A stretch of 64,000 bases of DNA from Nepenthes gracilis (GCA_033239525.1 BSYO01000003.1:23391716-23455715); one strand, 5' to 3'; numbered from the stretch's first letter, positions 13,097 through 26,619 are shown. A program made the numbers and translations. Notes: generated by a model from the sequence alone, not told the origin.

Positions 13097-14660
13097 GTTT
13101 AAACCCTCAATCTCCCATGTAGAAACACGGTGTCATCAAATTGATCTTAATACTCGTTAAATTTAATTTTTAGAGGAAATTTTTTGGGTGATTTGCTATG
13201 AAAATTTAAAATTTGAAGTTAAGGAATTTGAAAAAATAAAAAAATGGAACATTTGGTTATATAATTCGGGGGATGTGCCTCATGCCCGATGTGAAGCCAT
13301 TTTTAGTTTTAATTGGAAGTAATTTAATACAAATATAATGATTCATGTGTTTTTTATTAAAAATATCCATTAAAATACTTTTTAAAAGAAATATAATATA
13401 TAAACAATTAGATATAATTTGATGATCTCTGATTTTAAAAGAATGAGTTGCACCTCACTCACTCCATGGTACACCCTCCAACTATTTGGTTATAGGTAAG
13501 TTTACACCGTAAAAAAAAAAAAAAAATTATAAAAAATAAAAAATAATTTATCAAAATATAAATATTTTAACACGTATTTTATTATTTTTATATAATTTAG
13601 GTATGAAAAATGACTTCCTTCAATTTTTATTTTTTAATTTTTAAAAAACTAAATAAACCCTGTATAAAATTATAAAGGCACTAGTGGAACTCAACAAACA
13701 TATGTATTTCATTTTTTAAAAAATATCATTATATCTATTTATCTCATCAGAAGCATTTACATAAAAAATTATTAAATTAGCATTTTTTAAAAAAATAAAA
13801 ATAAATCAGGTAACCCCTCATTAATAGACTTTGTCTTGGTCCCATTTTCAAATTCATGAAACCAGCAACAATTTAAATACATAAACAATATATCATTACT
13901 ACGAGTTAGGGGCTCGCTGGTTATAAGCGATCCCGATCCCAATCCATATTTTAAATTATTAATTTTTGCTCTATTTCGATCCCGATCCCGAGGTCTAACA
14001 ATTTTAGTCCTCCATAATGGTTGAAATTCTCGTCTCGTTCGAATACCTGAAATATTTGAAGTGAACTTATATATTGGTTTGAATATTGAATGTATAATAT
14101 TAAAATTTATGATTATAATTTTAAAATATTAAAAAATAATTATAAATATCAGCCTAGATTTTATATATTTTTAAAATTTTTACGGTCATTTAATGTATTT
14201 TTGGGGTATTATTGGAACAGATTATGAGAAAGTTTTGGAGTATCATATAAATTCAGATAAGTTTTTAAGATAAATTGTGTAGATATGGAAGTTGTCTCGA
14301 AGCTAAAAATTTTAATTTTAATTAAAAAAAAATTGCCAAAAAGTGATTAAATTATCTTTTTTGGGTGTTGATCTGGTCCGTATAATTCGATGCACTATGA
14401 AACAGGCCAAAATTGTCATCCTCGTTGACTAATGGTAAACCCTTTTTTTGGTTTGGCCTGTCACACGTTAAATAATTTTGCTGTAATCTTTAAAATATTA
14501 ATTTATTGTATAGTTTAAATGATTTAAAGTAATCTTTATATTATAAAAAATTAAAATTAAAATTATCACAATCTTTATTTAACACTTTCAAAAATAATTT
14601 TAAGCATTATCTATTGAGCTATAAATCACTATCATGTAGATCCATACCCATTTGATGTAT
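13097..14660. other. Intergenic, AT-rich
   Basis: This opens with the GTTTA duplication of the preceding solo LTR and continues as AT-rich low-complexity DNA. GATCCCGATCCC repeats occur near 13930-13990. I see no gene or element boundary. Confidence 0.5.
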
Positions 14661-15453
14661 TGTTTAATGACTCGAATGAAGTCACACAGGTACCGTATTG
14701 ATTTCAAGGATTAAGATTTTTGTGCATACAACCAACGCTTGAAATATTAATTCTAGAGGGAGAGCGTTTAAAGTACACCCAACGGACGTTCAAGGTACCG
14801 ATTAAAAAGAAAGAATGTTCAAGGTGCCCCCGATGGGTGCTCAAGACTTTGAATTCAATAGGACGCTTGAGGCATACCAGAGGAACTCCTGAGGCACTGT
14901 ATCTATAAGGAGCATACTCGAGTCACGCTTGAGGTGCCGTTTCCAATAGCACGTATGCTAAAGACACGTCCAATTGGTGCTCAAACACAACTTGCAGTAT
15001 AAAAACGTGTTCATATATTTTTAAGGTTAACCCCTTGTATTTTTTGGGATATAAATCACTGATTTTAAGAGAAGAAGTAGAGAAGAGAGAGATTTGAGTA
15101 TCCGGTTAAATTTTAAATCGTGTTTTAATTTTCGCTGACATTGAGTATGTTGTTATTGGAATTAAAAATAACATTTTATTGGTTACAGTTTTTACTATTT
15201 TATCTTATACTTATTATTACTTAATCTATTTATTACAATATATTTAATCCTTATATTATAAAGTTTGTGTAATTGAACTGACTATATAATGGAGTATTTA
15301 AGATATATTATTCTATGATTTTTTTCTCTCATCCTTACTAAATTTTTTTATATAAAAATTTTATCTTATTTTATTATTAGTGATTATTATATATTTATTA
15401 CAAATTATTAATTATTTTATTATAATTTTAAATAAACCATTTGAATCTCAACA
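14661..15453 (+). mobile_element. Degenerate Copia-type LTR, copy D
   Basis: The layout matches the LTR copies at 19962 and 26863: a block of GCTTGAGG/GCTCAAG motifs, a TATAAAAA box at 14998-15005, then AAGGTTAACCCC, a purine-rich AGAGAAGAGAGAGATTTGAGT stretch and TGAGTATGTTGTTATTGGA. The right end GAATCTCAACA resembles the end of the 19962 copy. The left boundary is uncertain and no target-site duplication was found. Confidence 0.45.
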
Positions 15454-15747
15454 TTACCAAATGCCTAACTTTTCTCTCACCGTTCATGTTTGACGTATGT
15501 TGTGTCCCAAGTCCCCGATTGTTGTACGGATTAAGAAACTTTTTAATTTTCTATTGTGGGTCGATTTGGATCAGATCCGGTCTCCATCAGGAGGCTATCC
15601 TCCGTTAATATTCCGACGCTCAAGTCAAAAATCTACCGCACTAAATGGAGGAATACACATTTAAAGGTAAACGTGGTGAGAATGTAAAGATGCAGCGATG
15701 AGGGAAGTGTAGAGGGATGTATTTGGAGGCTTGAACTCCATGAATAA

Positions 15748-16230
15748 GCCCGGTAGAGGGGCGGCTTACCTGTACACCCGCAGAGGGCGACTTAGAAGTG
15801 CGCTCGTGGAGGACGGTTTATAGGTGCGCTCACAGAGGGCGGCTTGGAGGTGCGCCGGATAGAGGGGCGGCTTATAGGTACGCCCGACAGATGGGCGGCT
15901 TATAGGTGCGCCTACGAATGGCAACTTGGAGGTGCGCCCGACAGAGAATCGACTTATAGGTGCGTCCGGTAGAGAGGTGACTTATAGGTGCGCCCGCGGA
16001 GAGCGGCTTGAAGTGCGTCCGGTAGAGGAGCGGCAGAAAGGTGCGCCTGGCAGAGGGGCGGCTTGTACGCCCACGAAGGGTGACTTGGAGTGCGTCCGGC
16101 AGAGGGGAGGCTTATAGGTGCGCCCGACAGTGGAGTAGTTTAAAGGTACGTCCGACAGATAATCGGCTTATAGGTACGTCTGGCAGAGGGATAGCTTATG
16201 GGTGTGCCCACAGCGGGCGACTTTGAGGTG
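15748..16230 (+). repeat. Minisatellite 1, about 28-bp unit
   Basis: About 17 degenerate copies of a unit close to GGTGCGCCCGACAGAGGGG plus CGGCTTATA follow one another. Copies differ by point changes and small indels, so the period wavers around 28 bp. Short open frames across it are artefacts of the repeat. Confidence 0.8.
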
Positions 16231-16324
16231 AAGGACTAAGTTGTACTAGTCAGTAAACATTTTAGTTATCTCAGTAGAGGATTAACTCTTCGACAGCAAG
16301 CTCCTGACTCTAGCATGGAGGGAT

Positions 16325-17030
16325 CGTGACTCCAAGATGAATGGCTAAAGGCCTCCTGGCTGGCGGAGGGCTAAGGTCCTCTAGACGGCGGAGGGTTAAT
16401 GACCTCTGGACGGGAGGAGGGCTGAGGGCCTCCTGGTGGTGGAGGGCCGATGGCCTCCATACCTCTTGGAAGGAGGAGAGCTCCACACCTCCTGGATGGA
16501 GGATGAGGACCTCCGGACAGGAGAATGGCTAAGAGCCTCCTAGCGACGGAGGGCCGATGGCCTCCAGACTAGAAGAGGGTTGAGGGCCTCTGGGATTAGC
16601 GAAGGGTCGAGGGCCTTCTAATAGAAGGAGGGCTGAGAGCCCCCTGGCGACAGAGGGCTGAGAGCCTCCAAACTAGAGGAGGGACGATGGCCTCATGGCA
16701 GGTGGAGGGTTAAGGGCCTTTGGGATTGATCGAGGGTCGAGGGCCTCCGGACGGAAGGATGGCTAAGAGCCCCATGGCTACAGAGGGCCGAGAGCCTCCG
16801 GACTGGAGGCGGGACGAGGGCCTCCTGGCAAGCTGAGGGCTTCCTAATTGACAGAATGCTGATAGCCTCTGGATGGGAGGAGGGCTGAAAGCCTCCTAGC
16901 GGTAGAGATCCGACGGCCTCCAAACGAGATGAGTAAAAGCCTCAAGAACCAAAGGTGGCCGAGGGGCCCTGGATGGGCGGAGAGTCGAGGGGCCTCCTCG
17001 ATGAGAGGAGAGTTGAGAGTCTCTTGGCCA
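16325..17030 (+). repeat. Minisatellite 2, about 26-bp unit with higher order
   Basis: About 25 degenerate copies of a unit close to GAGGGCTGAGGGCCTCC plus a variable 8-9 base tail occur here. Tails recur in similar order (CTGGCGACR, then AAACTAGAG, then TGGGATTGA, then GGACGGAAG), which suggests a higher-order unit of four to five monomers that was itself duplicated. Confidence 0.8.
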
Positions 17031-17281
17031 CCAGTTTGTTCTAATTGGAGTTCAGCTAGTAACGGTTATACCATTCTTCGAGCCATATGGAGCCTTATGG
17101 AGTTTCTTTGAGCTTCTCCAACTTGTCTTTCAATATTTGATGATACTTGCTTTTATAGTAGGATTTATAGATATACTATTCTTTCAAAAGTAATGTGAAA
17201 CTTTTACTTTGAAAAAATTATATTGAATTGTGGACTTATTGCGAGACCTGACCCATTGGCCCATGGTTATTGGATCCATCA

Positions 17282-19961
17282 ACGTATAATTTAAGATTAT
17301 CATATTAAATTAAAAAATATATATCATTATATGTATATGGTTAATTTATTTTGTTTTTTAAAAATTTTGATAAACTTCGCCTATAAAAAATAAATTATAA
17401 ACAAATATTTTATAAACAAATTAAAAAAATAAAAGATTGAAAAAAAATATAAATAGACTGTTCACTCTCAATTTTCCTGGGAAAAAAATAATAATAATAA
17501 ACTTGCCGTTCAAGTGAAATGGCTATGGATTATTACAACCGCGCAGTAATTACGGGTCGGTGGGGTCCATCACTGATCTGACTTACGGGCCCCACGCTGC
17601 AGGGGCAATCGAGTACTTTACGTTCGTGGCGCGGTTTTATTTATTGTTTATTATTGCTGTGGGTAAGGCTAAAAGATAAAGGGTACTTTGGGAAATGCAA
17701 AAATTGCACTGTTTATTTTTGTCGTTTAGCTCCGGCACGCGGCACTGCCAGGACACGGGAGTTTTTTCCCTCATATGAATTCCTTTCTGACACAGGTACG
17801 TATTTTCTTTATTTTTTAAAAAATACAATTTATTTATTTAAAAATATAATTATTTATATCAAAATTGTAAATCCCTACAAAAAGATAAAATTTATATATA
17901 TTTTTATATAATTTTAATATAAATAATTATATAAACATTTATATATTTATTAGGTATGGTGGTTAAGCTAATGGCAAAGACGAATTGTTGAGTTTGATAT
18001 ACCCTTCTTTTGATCTGTCATTGTTGTAATTACAGTATGATTTATTTAATTTTGTTTTATTTACCAACCAATAATTTGGTATCGATCAATCAGCTATTTT
18101 AAACCAGTATTTAAATTTAATTACTTAACCTATTTTTTAAATCTAAATTTAATTCAAATCTAATCAAATTTTATATTAGACCCATCAATAAGAATATATT
18201 TTTCTGTTTAAATCAAATTAATAAGAATTATAATATTATTATAATTTAAATAACAGTGTCAAAAAAACTATATTTGACATGTTTAAAATATCAACAGATT
18301 ATGTATTTTTATTTATGTATCTATATTAATAAACTTAAATAAAAATAAGTGAATAAATTATTAACATAATATTATATTCTATTGGAATTTTTATATTTGT
18401 GTTAAGAAAATAAATAAATAAATGATAAATTAAATTCTATCTCAGATGAAAGATGAACCATATAACTAACATTTTAATTAGATACCATACAAACCTAATT
18501 ATTGGAAACAATTGTAAAGCATCATTTTGCATAAACTTCAATTTTTATTTGAAATTCATATTAATATTCATATTTTTATTCACTATGTGGTGGGGCCTAA
18601 TAATATTGTGACCGTGCCTTAATAAGGAAAGACATGTCATTTGTGTCTATTTTTATGATCATTGGCTAAAGATTAGTCTTGATTTATACAGTTATTTTTG
18701 GGCATTCTGAATGACCAATCAGAACACGGAGTTGATCCCATCACGTTTCCCTTGACGATGAACCCTTCAACAATAGATAATTACACTCGTTACTTATTTT
18801 ATATATTATATCGATAATATAATTTATATGATAGGTTATTATTTTTTCTAATTTTTTAAAATTTTAGTTTATCTAGTACCGTGTAATGTCTAAGAGATCC
18901 AAAATTTAGTACATCCTAAGCTATACATATTTGTCATTTTCTCTATATCTAACAAAAATCTCCTCGATAAATAATAATGCATTATTTCAAATTATTCTTC
19001 ATCGCATCACGAGCATTATTAACTCAATGGGTATTGATTTTTATTATTTTAAATTTTAATAAAACCTATAATTTTTATATTATTCTGAAAGTGTTTATTG
19101 GGATTTTTTTTATGAAAAATAAAATCAAAATTTTAAAAAATGGCACAACTTATAATTTATTAAAAAAAATATTGAGAAAATTCTGATATTTTAATAATAA
19201 TTGAATGGTCACGTGGAATTTTCTTTTCCTATTTAAATCTGATCAATCGTTGCATGGTCCAGTCCTAAATAAGACCGATGAGAGATTCCTTGGTCCCCTT
19301 TGGGCCTATACTTTTCCTTAGCTTTAATTGGTCATTGGCCCACCCTCTTGCACTACTGCTCCCTATTAATTAGCCCAAATAAATTTAAATTAAAAAAATA
19401 AATTATATATATATATATGAAAAAATAATTTTACACAATTAATTATTCTTAAAATAAGTGTAAATGACATGATACTAATTTATTATTATATTTTTATACG
19501 TGCTTATTAATATTATTAAATAAATAAAATATTATATTATTAAAAATATATATTTATATATATATACACACACGGTGCCTGTCTCACGGAAGGGAATCAA
19601 TAGGGGCTCTTGTGCCCCAGTGACCAGCCTGCTTTTACGTTGCAGTAATGAAGGGCCAGCGAATTTATGACAGCTTTATGGTATACGTTGTAGACTATAT
19701 ACATAATGTCGTGGTCAACTTTTTATATAGTAAAATAATTTACTGTATTGCGACAATACTTTTTACATTAAAAGTAAGTCATTCTTAATTTGGGTATCAG
19801 TCGATGCACGTATCGATGGTCCATAGCATGCTGCATCGAAACAATATTTATTCGGTCATAAACGTACCTCCTTATGTGTTGGTTAAAATACCATGTCAGT
19901 TGCAGTTCAGCTATTATTGTAGCCTTTTGGGACATTAACTTGTGGGTTTCGATACAGTGAG
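17282..19961. other. Intergenic with a GC-rich promoter-like island
   Basis: Most is AT-rich. At 17515-17790 a GC-richer island holds GTGGGGTCC near 17558 and GGGCCCCAC near 17587, both close to TCP-factor sites, but no credible open frame follows. TA and CA dinucleotide runs lie near 19406-19420 and 19555-19575. No gene was found. Confidence 0.4.
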
Positions 19962-20662
19962 TATTAGGTTTTAGTCATTTTCTTATGAATTTTAACAACA
20001 AACAAATAGTCATTAAAGAATTGTGTGAGATTCATGCGAGAATTGTGCATGCGTGCAGCGGGGGATAAATCCATGGGTGCCAAGCCCGAGAAGCATCCAG
20101 GCGCTGATTATAGGGGCGCCTGAGGTGCCCGAGTGGCATCAAGTGCTGTTCGCAATATAAAACACGTCAAAGGTGTTTTAGGGTTATTTTAAAATTAGAA
20201 ATCATATAAGGAACGCGACACAGAGAGGGAAAATAGAAGAAGAGAGAAGAGAAAGAGGTTTGGTATTTGATTGTAATCCTATTTGAGTTTCATTCTTCAT
20301 TAATGTTAAGTATATTGTTCTAGAGTGATTTCTAGAGCGTGTTTTTGTTTAATTGCCATTTTTTTCTTATTGTATATTTCTTATGGGCTGTTGGGCGTAT
20401 TGAGAGAGTTATAATAAATTATTTTTCATAAAAATAATAGTGAAGAGATTTCGAAAGGAATTATTATAACCGATACTTTTACAATGAATTATTTTAAAAT
20501 TTATTTTGTAATTTTTTTCTTAATTAAAAAGAATTTTTTAAATTAAAAACGTTATACATTATCATATATTTTGTACTCATAAGTTTAGTAGCCGACGGAT
20601 GACAAATGTTTAAATTTTGTTTTGCTATGTCAGGTTATGTGTATCTGAATCGAACCTCAACA
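19962..20662 (+). mobile_element. Copia-type solo LTR, copy A, TSD GTGAG
   Basis: The left end TATTAGGTTTTAGTCATTTTC resembles the LTR starts at 167, 25826 and 26863. The right end is CCTCAACA. GTGAG flanks both sides (19957-19961 and 20663-20667). A TATAAAA box lies at 20156-20162, followed by TGTTTTAGGGTTATTTT and a purine-rich leader, as in the Copia LTR at 59111. The copy is 701 bp with no internal region. Confidence 0.75.
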
Positions 20663-21551
20663 GTGAGAAACATTGAGTCTCTTGATGGACAAAAATGACA
20701 GGATAATTTAAATATTATATAGTAATTAATAATTATCAAAAAAGAAAACTATTGAAATATTTATAATATTTTATTGTTTTGTTTCCTTGTTATTTTTTTC
20801 ATGGTATTATTATCCACTATGGTATTTATTCTAATTATATGACAAATTCTACATGAAATTTATTCAATGAGTCTTTTAAGAATCAATCCTTATGTAAAAG
20901 CAATAATAATTTATTTTCTTAAATTTGAAGAATATAAAGACAAACAATTATTCTTGCATAATTTACCATAGAAATGGGAACACCTAGCGCCTTGTAAACA
21001 CGATAACATAGCCCAACAATCTCATATATTAAACCTTTGATTAAAAAAATAAAAGTTATAGGTCTCTTAGATCATATACCATACAAAAAATTAAAGTGTG
21101 AAAATTTAAGGTATGATAATAACAATACCCTTAATATAAAGAAAATGCAACATCGGCATCATTCGGTCAAGACCATAAGCTCAACATCCGGCTTAATCAA
21201 ATTGGGTCCTCTGGAACTTGTAGTTAGGCATCCAAAGGTTCGGCCGATTGAGGCCCCACAACAATGGCCCTTGGTAAGTTGTTAGTTGGAGCGCTAGCTA
21301 TTTAGCCTTTTCGGCTAAGGCCTCGGTGACATGACAAATTTGTCTGTTGGGTCTTGGCCATTATCACCACAGCTAGCCAACCTTCTAACCACTTTGTTTA
21401 ATTCAATTGCTTCTCCCAAGGGCAAGTCTCACATCAAAGCATCCGTAGAAGGGCTCCTTCCATATCTCGCTTGATGCATAGTAATACCATATACGTAAGA
21501 GAACTACTCACATGGTTGTATTAACGAAGTGCATCCATTGATAGGAAGAGA
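20663..21551. other. Intergenic
   Basis: AT-rich DNA with a moderately GC-rich stretch at 21160-21480. The frame at 21037-21285 has no recognisable motif. Nothing else is supported. Confidence 0.45.
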
Positions 21552-24120
21552 TGTGTCATGTCTCAATTTCAATCCTATAATTAATATTAATTAAATTATT
21601 ATTAAATTAATTTATCATTAATTAATATTTGGATGTGAATTATACGTCGGTATCATGATTGACCATAAAAAAATAAATTTATACATACACAAGATCGAAA
21701 ATGTGCCACGTCTTATGTGACTTCAATACCGACCAAAATCGTGACGTTGGACCTTGTATAATGAGAGATACCTGTCTAAATTAAATTTAGAGAATACAAA
21801 TTTTGCACAATTAAATAATACATCACATTTTGATACCCTATGACCAATCATCGGACAACTTAATTTAATTATAAACCACAATAACATAATTCCATAACCT
21901 GCATATCATTTTATGAACCTTTAGCATACTGTTCAGCATCTAATATAATTTATTTTGATACTCTAAAATTGTCCAGATAATCATGACATACACACCTGCT
22001 GTCCAAACATATTATAAATATTGAATATTATCTGAAAATTAAAATACAATAATTTAAAACTACTAACTATTGTTTGAAATCCATAAACAAAGCTAAACAT
22101 CCTTAAATTATGTCTAAACTCTCTCCATACTAGCTCGATCTTTCAGTCTTGTTCGCCTAATAAGAATTCATGTATATCATATGAGGGGTTAGTAAAAAAG
22201 TAATTAGTGACTTAAAAGTTTGATAAGGTACTTTATAACAATGACCACATATATATCTTTATATTAAAAATATAACAGAAGGAGTAATATACCAGAATTC
22301 AATGATATCCCATGAAATTTCATATAAATACACATTCAGATTAATTTAGTTTTTTCAACTTATTTTTATCATGTTTCTTTTTAATCTTAGCCATTAAAAT
22401 ATATTCAAATTTTATTTTTCTTTAAGGATTAGGGCAAGTAGACTTTATCGATTAAAGGAGTGGGCAATTGAAAATTAGGTTATATATATTTTTATACAAT
22501 CAAAGGCCATACGTTTCTAGGCAAGACCTGAAAGTGAGTTGCCTACATATCTTACTATAAACGGGGTCATATACCACTTCTTAGCCCCATAATTATATAG
22601 GATCGGAGATTAACATATTACTACAATATATCAAGGCATACCAAAATATATCATCCATTGAACGATAACCTTATTCCAATTCATATTTTTAGAAAATTGT
22701 ACAATTATTATTGGTTCTTCTTAATTTTCTCACTCTTAAAAAAATATTCATATTTCATAACATAATTGTCGAGCTTTCTTTTATATTTCAGTATTTACAT
22801 GTTAGATAAAACTCATTCTTTTTGAAGGATACTGAATTAACATGTTATACAGAGAGTGGGATTCCAAATTAATATGTATTACAGAAAACTTAACATGTGA
22901 TGCATAATTCTGAAAGTGCAACATTTATTACTGAAGTCCAGAACATACAGGGCGATTTTATTGTATTTATAACTTATACAGGACATATATTTAATAATTT
23001 AAAATATATGTGAGTTATTATACGAATTTAGAATGTCAGAAACCATAAAAATTCAGCAATAAAATCAGAATCTCAATATGAAATACAAAATTTTAGTTAA
23101 TTTCAATAATGTATAATTTTTACATGACTTTTAAGTGAATTTTCCGTTTATGCATGACTTATACTTGATAATTTGAGTATGTAGAAGCTACTACATAAAT
23201 TTTAAGACATGTTAGAACCATAATTTTAGAGAATGACAGTTAAGTTCAGCATGCTTGATTATGAATTCTTAGCAAAATATGCAGGTAGTTTTATCTATAT
23301 TTGAGAATATGTAGGATATAATTTGGCATACAGAAGCTTAGTTTCAACAATTTACAACTATGTAAGAATATTACAAGCGAAATTTAGACATGCATAAGTA
23401 TTTTACCATATTTTTTGATATACACAAGTAATATAATCAAAATTCAACACATATATTTAGTGTACATAACTTAAGTATAAGTTTTTTTTGTAGAATTTTA
23501 CTACAAAATGACGAAGAATTTACATGTAAATATAACATTATACTTCGAGTTTCAAGGCATAAATGAACATTTGGACAAGAAAATGCTTCAAGATATCAAC
23601 AAAAATCAGCAACAAAGGAAAGAGGTTTGGATGAACATTTGCCTTAACTTGATTTACCTAAATTTTAACCTTAAATTACTTGAATTGAACTTCCTCAAGC
23701 CTTCTCTCTCTTCCTCTCTCTGTTCTCATCGGCTCTCTTTTCTCTAAAAAACTGTTACAAAAATGATGAAATCAACTCGAATGATCCTTACATACAGTGT
23801 CGCGCTCGAGCATGGACTCAGGCATGCATCAGGTGCGAGGCCACAAGTTCATTGTGCTCGAGTGCACCTCGAGCATGCCTCGTGCACGTAATTATTGTCA
23901 ACGACTACTCGAGCGCCAATCAAGTATTCCTTAGGCGTTGACTCCATGGGTTTTGGTGTTTAGGCGTAGGTCGAGCTTCCATTAAACATTGCTCCACTTG
24001 ATCCAATCTGGTCCAAATTTGACTATTATTCCAATTTTTTATATACTTTGATATTAATTTTAATTATATTAGTTTAATCATCCAAAATTAATATTAAACA
24101 AAGACTTAGTCCTTTCAACA
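21552..24120 (-). mobile_element. Probable reverse-oriented Gypsy-type solo LTR
   Basis: Read on the minus strand, this mirrors the layout of the solo LTR at 10419: an AT-rich start whose complement (24060-24120) resembles 10419-10470, a CTCGAGC-rich block (23810-23910 against 10760-10860), and a purine-rich leader (23700-23750 against 10920-10970). Size (about 2.57 kb) is close to 2.68 kb. Ends are TGTGTCATG on the plus strand and TTTCAACA. I did not find a target-site duplication, so the boundaries are approximate. Confidence 0.5.
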
Positions 24121-25825
24121 TGTGTGTGAAAAGTCTACATTAAACAAAACCATATAAGTTATTTTACACTTATAATCATATCAGTCATTGAGATAACAAA
24201 GCATTTTAAAACACAAATAGACAAAAGAATGCTTATCCGTATTTGCATAGGTAATGCTATTTCCTCCAGAATATCATCCGGTAAAAAGGATGACATATTC
24301 CATACACTAGCAGTTCCTTTGCCTTATATCTATGATCATCAGATATAAATTCAACGCCCATATATAATGATGTAGAACAAGCTGCATTGTAGTTCTTGAA
24401 AAAAGTTGAGCACAACCGAAAAGGCGGGAAATGATCAAAGCATGTGCCCGACTTTAAATTTTCATGACTTTTGATCGAGCACGCACGATGGTATCTTAGC
24501 AGAATGTTCATGAGATGAGCTTTGTTGTGGCAATTGAATCGATTCTTCTCAAGTTTTGAAGCCTATAAAGGTCGTTTTCCTACTTACTCGTGCCCTTATT
24601 TTGGAATAAGATCATTTTTACCTTATCTTTTGTAGTCAAACTAATGTAACTTCTCCTTTCAATTGACAAAGGATGACATTGAATCAATTTTAAAAAATTT
24701 CTTAAGTTAATTTAAACGAATGTATTTGTAACGCAAATCTATAAAATTTTATTATTAATAGTATCTTAGTGCTTTTGAATGATTAACAATTTTCCTATTT
24801 AGAACTTATTTGTCGTTTGGATTTTCGTCTATTCTAGGAACATCTAGGGCTTTGATTGAAATGTGCATTTTGTTTTAGTAACAACAATAAGAGTATGAAG
24901 CTCAAGCAATAACAATCATGGAGTAGCTTGATTAGCTTTTATTGATTCTCATGTTTATATATAATGATCATGTGAAAACAAATGTAAGATCTTCACATTA
25001 ATCTTATTTGTTTAAAAATTATACATTCAACTTCATCAAACTAATAAGCAATATTATTAACCAAATAATAATAATATCTCAAATATGTTATAAAATAACG
25101 CAACAAATATATCAAAATAAAGAATAACAAAATCCAAAATAATAATATAAGTAAAAAATTATTTATCGATTAATTATTAAATCAATTTTAAATTTGAATC
25201 GAGTCCAAAGTAAAAAGAATACTCTAATAAGAAAAATAATTTATGAGATATTGCTAATTAGAAAAGTTATTTATGGATATGTAAAATATAGCATTTAGAA
25301 AAATAAATACCATATAATGTAATTTCTTTAAAATTTTAAACATTATTTAGAATTTCTCTAATACCATTCAAACTTGGTCAAAATGTGACCAATTTCGAAT
25401 ATAACTATAAGTATTTAATATTTTATGTTACAATAAACTTTTAAATGAATAAGATTACAACCATTTCTAGGAAAAATTGAGTCACAAGCATATGAAAAAT
25501 ATATGAGACTAATGTATCGTTAGTTGAAATAGAAATGAATAATTTTATCGGTTGCACTTCTCTATTGCAAAAATTTTTAACATCGGCTACCACCACGAGG
25601 CCTGACTAAGCTTCTTTGTTAACAGAATTTATCGCTAAAATGGTGATCAATAACACTCAATAATGATTAAATCTCTGCATTTTTCTCCATTTATTGCACA
25701 ACGTGGTTGTAATGTCTTGGATTTTTTCCCCTAACTTCATGAATTGTAGATGAATCACATAGTTTTGTCATAAATAATCGAGTACCACTATGAATATTGT
25801 AAACAAACTTCATGATTTGATATAT
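24121..25825. other. Intergenic
   Basis: AT-rich. An 84-codon minus-strand frame (24511 to 24257) has an ordinary-looking composition, including Cys, Phe and Tyr, but I do not recognise it; it may be a remnant of an element. Nothing else is supported. Confidence 0.4.
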
Positions 25826-26518
25826 TGTTAAGTTTTAAGTTACTCTATTGTGAGTTTTACTAATAATAAATGAGTTATTTGAAGATTCACATGATTTTTT
25901 GTACAATGACTTGCATGAGCGAATGATTGAAATGGTGCAAGAGATCGGTGCATTAGGGGTACCTAAAGTGGTGTATGTGTGCAGGTAAAAGCGGCAAGCA
26001 TGCCTGAAAAGTGCTTGCGTGTCGATGATAGAGAGAACGCTAAGGGAATTTTTGTCTTTGACATCTGAGCTCTAAATCTTATGTTCAAACGTTAAGCTCT
26101 AATATAATTTTTTTGCACGATTTTTAGAATAAAAATAATATCATTTTAATAAAAGGGGTGCCGCAAGAAGAGAGATAATAGAGAAATGAGATGAGAGAAA
26201 GATTTTTGACACTGGTTTATGGTCTAATTTGAGTTTTATTATTCACAAAACTTAGTATGCTACTCTATTCTCGATTTCAGTATGCACTATTGATTGATTA
26301 GTCATTTTGTTGTTATATTCTTCTCTTTTGGACTGTTAGATATGTTAAGAGTGATATTCAGCTGATTATTCATACAAGTTTTTATAATAAGATCTCGAAA
26401 GAAGTTATTTTATAATTTAACAATTTATAGTGAATTTATTTAAAATTTATTTTATAATTTTTTTAATTAAAAATAATTTTTTATATTAAATATTATTATA
26501 AAATTATATACTTGGTCT

Positions 26519-26549
<31 letters not shown>

Positions 26550-26619
26550 TTATATTTATATTTATATTCTTACAATATTTGTTTTTGCATTAATATTCTA
26601 CTTGTTGTGAATCCCACCA
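25826..26619 (+). mobile_element. Degenerate Copia-type LTR, copy B
   Basis: The left end TGTTAAGTTTTAAGTTACTC fits the family start seen at 26863 and 19962, and the right end is CCCACCA. The flanks TATAT (25821-25825) and AATAT (26620-26624) agree at 4 of 5 positions. Shared internal blocks include GAGATGAGAGAAAGATTT, then TTTGAGTTTTATTATTCA, then TGTTAGATATGTTAAGAGTGA. A TA microsatellite has grown near the right end. Confidence 0.55.
26519..26545. repeat. TA dinucleotide microsatellite
   Basis: About 13 uninterrupted TA repeats, located near the 3' end of LTR copy B. They fall where copies A and C carry ordinary sequence, so the run grew after the copies separated. Confidence 0.85.

Larger units (their letters stand above)
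15498..17281 (+). mobile_element. Solo LTR with internal minisatellites, TSD ACGTA
   Basis: The left end TGTTGTGTCCCAAGTCCCCG is preceded by ACGTA (15493-15497); the right end TTGGATCCATCA is followed by ACGTA (17282-17286). The first 200 bases resemble the solo LTR at 41372, sharing TGTTGTGTCCC, TTGTNGTACGGATTA, TCCGGTCTCC and CCGACGCTCAAGT, so the two belong to one family. About 1.2 kb of the 1784 bp is made of two minisatellites absent from the 41372 copy. No retrotransposon coding sequence is present. Confidence 0.85.

Noticed and set aside
15748..16230. Regular repeats resembling a CRISPR array
   Set aside because: The units abut without unique spacers and are degenerate, and the context is a plant solo LTR.
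15926..16532. Overlapping open frames of 61-63 codons across the minisatellites
   Set aside because: They are artefacts of near-codon-length repeats with no recognisable protein motif.
24257..24511. 84-codon minus-strand frame of ordinary composition
   Set aside because: No motif was recognised, there is no splice context, and stops surround it; at most a remnant.
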